The position numbers and the translations under genes are program-made. Below are positions 59,201 through 64,000 of a DNA stretch of 64,000 nucleotides, piece by piece; the stretch's first letter is position 1, and the number at the start of each line of letters is the position of its first letter. The stretch covers positions 666,834 to 730,833 of the forward strand of contig KZ627160.1 in NCBI GenBank assembly GCA_002917775.1, in the 5' to 3' direction. The DNA comes from Glaciozyma antarctica PI12 (lineage: Eukaryota; Basidiomycota; Microbotryomycetes; Kriegeriales; Camptobasidiaceae). Below the pieces are notes generated by a model, which ran no database searches, was not told the origin of the DNA, and saw only the letters and a list, made by a program, of their open reading frames with translations.

Positions 59201-59425
59201 CTCTCGGCGGGAGATTCTCCGGCTGCAGGCTTCCATTCTGCTACGACTGGAGCGGAGGCGGTAGGAGGTGCTGGGGCGGCGAGGGAAGGGGATTCGAGGT
59301 CCGCGTCGGCTGCTGAACGCTTGCGCTTGCGCTCTTCGATTTTTGGCGGCGAGGGAGGAGAGGGCGTCTGAAGGAGCAGCGGAGGGAGCTGGTGCCGAAG
59401 GGTCGAACCTCTTGATGTTGAACAT
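56217..59425 (-). CDS. DBP6: DEAD-box RNA helicase of 60S ribosome biogenesis (Dbp6/DDX51)
   Basis: ATP-dependent RNA helicase acting in the nucleolus on pre-60S particles. Start [15 protein letters not shown], then a long charged N-terminus ([66 protein letters not shown]). Helicase core: FTDAFA-VQTAVLP (Q region), [13 protein letters not shown] (Walker A), [34 protein letters not shown] (DEAD box), [11 protein letters not shown] (SAT), [42 protein letters not shown] (motif VI). C-terminus [20 protein letters not shown] ends at 56217. About ten introns. Two single-base frame breaks: an A5 run (59337-59341) after SSLAAK that reads correctly as A4, and an extra G in the second copy of a 12-base microrepeat (about 56820), after which frame resumes as [19 protein letters not shown]. 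With both corrected the protein is complete. Identity is firm. Confidence 0.9.
56817..56843. repeat. Tandem 12/13-base microrepeat at a DBP6 frame break
   Basis: On the minus strand the units are aagctttcgagc and aagctttcggagc. The extra G in the second copy shifts the frame; without it the reading [14 protein letters not shown] leads directly into the conserved [15 protein letters not shown]. Confidence 0.6.
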
Positions 59426-59670
59426 GGTAGGCTGGGAGCCCTTAACGGGCTGGCTGAGCTCGTTCAATTCGATAGACGCGAGAATTGACTCCAAGCGGCG
59501 CGTGGGCGACGACGACTGAACTCTCTCTCGGTTCTACCTCTCCTTCCACCGCCCAAGTCGTCAACTGGACGCCGTGAATAAGCTCAGACTATTGGCCTAC
59601 ACGGCGCTCCATCTAAAGCTCCACCAAGGGCACGGCGGACCCTCTCTTTGGGCGACAACAACAACAGACG
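59426..59670. promoter_or_regulatory. Short bidirectional promoter, DBP6 / Cys-His-rich protein
   Basis: 245 bases between divergent ATGs; must carry both promoters or a shared one. No element identified. Confidence 0.45.
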
Positions 59671-61331
59671 ATGACTTCCGTCTCCGCCTTCTCCAGCGCG
59701 TCGTCTTCCCTGCTGTCCACCCGAACACTCATCCGTACGTGTACAGTGCTGAGCCGGAGTGAGTGCAGAGCTGACGGATCCCGCAGGCACCGACCCGCAC
59801 CCTCTCCTCCCATCTCTCAACACGCTCCTCGCGTCCCTCCTGATCCCGATCACCCTCTCCTCCCTCTCCCTCGCCACACCCTCCCTCCTCCTCTCCCTCC
59901 TCGAATCGCTAATCGGAAACCCGCTTCGAAGTCGCCAAGGACGTACGGTCCTCATGGGAGCGCCAACACCGGACAGAGGTCACCGAGTTCCTCGTCGCAG
60001 CTGTGGGAGGCGTGCTGGACCACCGGGGGGAAGTGATGGAGCGGGTAGAGGTCAAGGATGTCGTGCGGGGCAGGGAGGAAGAGATCGCCAAGCTGGTCGA
60101 GGGACTGCTCCGTGTCGCCTCAGGAATGGGCCTCGTTCAACCCGCTTCCGTCGTCAGCACACGCTCTCCCTCCCCTTCCTCGACATCTACTCCAACTCCC
60201 ACATCCCCACGCTTCTCCCGCGCGTCCTTTACCACACCCATCCCCGCCCCTCGCCCGCCTCCAGCTCCACGAACCCCCCGTCCCTCCTCATCCCTCTCCA
60301 CCTCCTCCCGCGTCTCCCTCCGTTCCCTCGTGGAAGCTACTTCCCCTCCGAGAACCTCTCCTCCCGCCACTCCTCGCTCGACTCTCCGCCTCATGGGCCT
60401 TCTGCCGTCCCAGCTGGCGCCCCTCGCACCACTGCGGTACGAGAAACCGAGGAGGGAGGCAAAACTCGTGCGGCCTGCACCGAAGCGGAGTATTGGGAGC
60501 GGGATCGGATGGAGAAATGGCGAAGAGACGCCGCCGACGTCGACGTCGGAGGAGGAGACGCCGATTCTGCGGACGTGGAGGGAGGCGAAGCGGAAGGGGA
60601 AGGGGAAGGAGAGGAGCAGGGAGGAGGTCTGCGATTGCGGGGTATCGATGGCAGGAGAGCTCGAGCATGATGGGGTATGCACCTGTGCGGAAGACCACCA
60701 GCACGAGCACGACAGTTCTGAATTCTCCCCTCCCGATCCACCTCTCCTTCAACGCTCTCCTCCGCCAAAACCTCGACCCCCTCCACCACCAAAGCACCAT
60801 CCCCACCCTCCCGAATCCCACACCTCGACCTCCCACCACCGCACCCTCTCCCACCCTCTCCCCAAACCTCTCACCAAACCGCACCGCCGCACGCACTCCC
60901 ACTCCACCCAGCCGCTCTCCCGCCCCACCCAACCACACCACCACTCTCCGCCCGCCCGCGCACCTCCCATCCGCGTCATCCAAGACTCCCTCCCCCTCAT
61001 TTCCGACTCGGAAATCGCCTCCTTCGAACGACGGCGCACACGCCACCTCCCGACTGCTGCTGGAGTACGGCCCGCTATCGTTCCGGGGTTAGAGCCGCCA
61101 GAGGGGTGGGAGTGGATAGCTGTGGGGGCTGGAGCGACCTTTCCTGCGAAGGAGGAGGGGGAGAGCCCGTATACGCGATTGTTGTTGGAGCAGAGGGAGA
61201 GGTTGAGGGAGAGATTAAGGGAGCTGAAGATGGGTGGGGAGGAGAGGGGGGTGGTGGACAGTGCGACGGAGGAGGAGGGGGAGAGGGAGGTGGTTAGAGC
61301 GAGGGTGGGAAGGGTGAGAGTGGAGAGGTGA
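59671..61331 (+). CDS. Unrecognised protein with Cys cluster and His/Pro-rich region
   Basis: Family not recognised. Exon 1 MTSVSAFSSASSSLLSTRTL joins through an intron ending gatcccgcag (59786) to TDPHPLLPSLNTLLASLLIP and ATPSLLLSLLESLIGNP, a hydrophobic helical part. Frame then needs a one-base deletion near 59925 (acccgcttcg) to continue FEVAKDVRSSWERQHRTEVT, FLVAAVGGVLDHRGEVMERV and REEEIAKLVEGLLRVA, which looks like an alpha-helical domain. The rest is a single long exon: Ser/Pro/Thr-rich, then CDCGVSMAGELEHDGVCTCA followed by EDHQHEHD, then a His/Pro-rich tract (HHPHPPESHTSTSHH, HRRTHSHS), and a C-terminal helix SPYTRLLLEQRERLRERLRE. The C-x1-C ... C-x1-C plus His stretch suggests metal binding. 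Divergent from DBP6. Confidence 0.55.
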
Positions 61332-61564
61332 ACGTGTTGTTGTAATCCTGCTGAGGAGCAGAGTGGCAGAGTGATCCCTGCTCGCTTTCGCCGAGAGTTT
61401 GCTCGCTGTTCGCTCTTCTCGGAATCGCGTTTGCCCATCGTGACGGGGAGCGAGAACGGGGAGGAGCTGGAAGCTCCTTCGCAAGATCTCACTGGTGTCT
61501 AGCTTCTCATCTCTCGCCGTATCTCAAACTATTCCTTGCTCCTCCCTATTACAGGCTCCAATGC

Positions 61565-62363
61565 TCACTTCTCCGCCGCCTTCAACAACGCCGGTACCTC
61601 CTCACGCAGCCTTTCGACGCAACCTTCTCGAGCCCCCTCCCCTTCCTCGCCCCCTCCCGCCTTCTGCGCCGCCAGTTCCATTCGCTTCATCAACGAATTC
61701 GTCTGCTCCTTCTCCAGCAGCTCTCCACCACGCGCCAAGGCGTGATCAATCATCGCCAACAAGTCGAGCGCCGCTTTGGAGTAATCGGAAGTCGCAGAGG
61801 ACGAAGGGCGTAGCTCGGGATCGAGACCCCACATGGCCGAAGTCATGAAAGGATGAAGAGAGGGTCCGATGTCGAAGGGGAGGTTGGTGTCGGTAGCGGT
61901 GGCGTAGTTGCTGGTGCGGACGAGGTTGATCTCGGCCTCGCCGCGGTGCTGCAGGAGATTCAAGAACTGCTCGAAAGAAGGTGCGTCTGGGTATTTCGAG
62001 TGATTCAGTTATCGTGGTATTTTCGACAGCGCTGTGACTGACCTGGGCCGTGTTTCGCGTAATAGGTGTCTTTGAAGAGAGAGATTTCCTCCGCAGCGAG
62101 TTTCGGCTGGAAGAACGTCTGGTCCTTCTTGCCGCAGAACCACTTGTGCGTCGGCCAGAGCTGCACGTAGCGCGAGCTTCAGAACGGCTCTTCGAGTCCA
62201 AGAAAAGAATGCCAGAGGAGGAGGTCTCGGAGAGGAAGAGGAAGGCTCACCGCTTTCTGATGCTTCGCGCTGCAATAGCGCACCCGACTCCAACAGAGTG
62301 GCACCTTGCGCAGCGGAGCGGGCCCTTTCTGTGGCAGCCAGAGCAGAGAGCAGTGTCGTCCAT
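61565..62363 (-). CDS. Small MYND-finger protein, copy 3, frame broken in the finger
   Basis: Third paralogue of the 45 and 55 kb genes. MDDTALCSGCHRKGPLRCAR begins the finger and the second half reads YCSAKHQKA then, after the same intron, LWPTHKWFCGKKDQTFFQPK. Between them (about 62282-62286) one base is missing: GTCGGGTGCG should carry four G to keep GVGVRYCSAK in frame. Without it the first exon ends early. The remaining exons are open: FEQFLNLLQHRGEAEINLVR, FDIGPSLHPFMTSAMWGLDP, YSKAALDLLAMIDHALARGG, LLEKEQTNSLMKRMELAAQK, ending VPALLKAAEK. Finger ligands are intact if the frame is restored. Either a young pseudogene or a base-call deletion in a C run on the + strand; I favour the latter. 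It starts within 10 bases of the proposed BTB gene start. Confidence 0.7.
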
Positions 62364-62372
62364 CGTTGGTGA

Positions 62373-63594
62373 GATGTGGGAGGAGGGAGAAAGGGGATCG
62401 AGCTCCCTTTGTTCGAGTTCGGGCCTTCGGACTCTCTCTCTCCTACGCTGCTCTTTCTGCTCGTCTTGCTCTCATCTGAGTGGTCTTAAGGTAGGGCTGA
62501 GCTCCTCCCCTCGTGTGCACCACGCTGACGCTCTCGCAGCTCCTCGCCAACGGCACGCTCCCCTCGCTTCCCCCGAGAACCTCGCTGACGGCGCCGTTCC
62601 TCTCCTCAGCTCCTATGGCTTCGCTACATCTTCCCACATATACGATGACTCTCCGCGGCGAGTTCTTCGCCCTCAGTCACTCCCAAATCACCTTCGACTC
62701 GCCCAATTTCTTTACGGCTGCCTTCCTCGGCGAGTTCACCGAGGCGTTCTCTCGAAACCTCTCCTCCGACCGCTCTCCAGAGCTCTTCACCATTATCTTC
62801 GAATACCTCGGGGGCTCCGACATTTTCGGCGGGCTGTCGGGGAAGGAGGCGGCGAAGGCGATTCGAGCGGAGGCCGAATACTTCATGCTGGAAGGACTGG
62901 AGAAGAAGCTCGACGATTGGATCGAAGATCACTCCGTTCCTTTACCGATGTACCCGGACAACAGCGGAGGCTACCATAATTTCAAGCGCCCCGTCGACTT
63001 TGCGCTACTGCGACAGCCAGGCTCGGCCCAGTTTGTCCAACAGGTCGTCCAAGCTACGTCGTCGCCTTTCCAGCTCTTCAATTTCAGGAATCTACAGATG
63101 CAGTGAGTTCTTACCAGCTCCCATGCTGGCAAAAGCTGATCCCTTTCGACAGAATGGCTCGGTCCAACGTCAGAATCAATTTCGCCGGTCGCCTCGATAG
63201 AGAGTGGATCACGACTTCTTCGTCGGCGACGGGAATCAAGATCATCAACGATATCCCGACCAAAAAAGACGGACAAGCAACCCTTTCACGCCCCCGGCGC
63301 TGTTGGTGTCATGACTGTGGCGCTGGAAGGGAAGATTCGTCGCTTCGGGGAGCGCCTCCGCTGGATGGGATCGAACGGTCCCTCGAGACTCGCAGGGCGC
63401 TTTACCCGAAACTCGAATACCTCCTGGGCGACGCCATCAATCGCGAGGACCGCGATGGGTATAAGGGGAACTTCGACGCAGAGCTGAGGATTCCGAGCGC
63501 GGTGGGCTTTTGGATGCGCGGGAAGCTACACTTGTGTCATGTGGAGATTGATGCAAAGGTGCTCGACTGGACCGGAGCTGATTTGGAAGACTAA
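62373..63594 (+). CDS. BTB/POZ-domain protein
   Basis: BTB/POZ protein of the KCTD-like (T1) kind, likely an adaptor that dimerises or recruits a cullin. The BTB core is MTLRGEFFALSHSQITFDSP, FFTAAFLGEFTEAFSRNL, SPELFTIIFEYLGGSDI and EYFMLEGLEKKLDDWIED (62640-62940). After an intron (63104-63153) the protein continues MARSNVRINFAGRLDREWI, ALYPKLEYLLGDAINREDRD, VGFWMRGKLHLCHVEIDAKV and ends DWTGADLED. The safe ATG is 62615 (MASLHLPTYTM). Coding character extends upstream through a ctgacgctctcgcag acceptor at 62540 (LLANGTLPSLPPRTSLTAP), and the only in-frame start before that is ATG 62373 with a gtaggg donor, used here. That start is 10 bases from the divergent MYND copy 3, so it is uncertain. 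A basic tail exon after 63655 may exist but is not in frame. Confidence 0.62.
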
Positions 63595-64000
63595 GGTGCG
63601 CTCCTTTCTCGTCGGGCGCACGCTGACTCGCTTTCGCCTTCGCATTAACAAGAACCAAGCCTCAAACGGGAAAGAGGAAGAAGACCGAGAATGAGAAGAA
63701 GAACAAGTAATTGAAATAAATGTAAGTGATCGGTAGAGCTAGAGAAAAAAAATAAAAAAGGAAAAACAAGGATAAGGGTAGGAAGAAGCACAGCGTCGCG
63801 TTCGACGCCGATGTCGTTGCTTTTTAACCACTCGTCGGGCAAGAAAGAAGCCTTCCATAGTAGAGTCCGCAAGCTGAAGCGTGAACGGTGCATTTCTCAA
63901 GATGACTCGGAAGAAGCAAGTCATGGAGAGGAGAGCGAGGGAGCGCCGGGTTGCGCGTCGACGAAGCGGTCCGAAATCCGAAGAGCGGGCGGGATAACGC
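63595..64000. other. Right end of the window, 3' region of the BTB gene
   Basis: A gtgcgc...ctgac...aacaag intron-like segment follows the BTB stop directly (63597-63653). After it, one frame reads a short Lys-rich peptide ending in TAA at 63712. It may be a 3' UTR intron or a tail exon lost to a base error. The rest shows A-rich tracts (63740-63770) and no gene. Confidence 0.4.

Noticed and set aside
60288-61492. Long minus-strand open frames opposite the Cys/His-rich gene
   Set aside because: Low-complexity mirror of the sense frame, no start or introns.

Overview
The window reads as nuclear DNA of a GC-rich, intron-dense basidiomycete yeast. Almost every gene is split by short introns of about 50-90 bp with gtgcgt/gtgagt/gtacgt donors, a gctgac/gctaac branch signal and a cag acceptor. 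Gene spacing is compact, C/T-rich tracts precede many starts, and several proteins are of basidiomycete type (DUF6534 membrane proteins, a CX9C-like spaced MFS carrier, telobox protein). Together these suggest Pucciniomycotina, most likely a red yeast of the Sporidiobolales (Rhodotorula/Sporobolomyces relatives). This is inference; no rRNA or other marker is present. No tRNA, rRNA, intact transposon or CRISPR was seen.

Layout. 0-6 kb: DAHP synthase (+) and an allantoate-permease-type MFS carrier (+). 6-14 kb: proteasomal deubiquitinase Ubp6 (+) facing a MYND-finger protein (-), a 2 kb gene-poor stretch, then a C2H2 zinc-finger protein (+). 14-27 kb: a GPI-anchored cell-surface protein (+), then two DUF6534 membrane-protein paralogues in opposite orientation (16.5 kb +, 24.4 kb -) on either side of an MFS carrier (-), then tRNA m7G methyltransferase Trm8 (-). 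27-36 kb: phosphatidylserine decarboxylase (+), a GPI-anchored CE4 deacetylase (-), ribosomal protein eL28 (-) and a membrane-anchored alpha/beta hydrolase (-). 36-45 kb: a BAH-domain protein (+), a large acidic TRF-like telobox protein (+) and an unrecognised protein (+).

45-64 kb is the most remarkable part. A small MYND protein and a chitin deacetylase sit head to head at 45.8-46.2 kb. A second such pair sits head to head in mirror orientation at 54.5-55.2 kb, and its deacetylase carries two complete CE4 domains in one polypeptide. Between the pairs lie a decayed coding remnant and a PPR protein. A third copy of the small MYND gene, with a broken reading frame, is at 62 kb, next to a BTB/POZ protein. 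DEAD-box helicase Dbp6 and a Cys/His-rich protein of unknown function lie between.

Quality caveat. At least six otherwise conserved genes need a one-base change to keep frame, and four of these places are short homopolymers or a slipped microrepeat. I read most of them as base-call/assembly indels, so 'broken' genes here should not be taken as pseudogenes without transcript or read evidence. Functionally the window is a mix of housekeeping genes and cell-wall/cell-surface genes (three CE4 genes with four domains, one GPI protein); I see no operon-like or clustered pathway.
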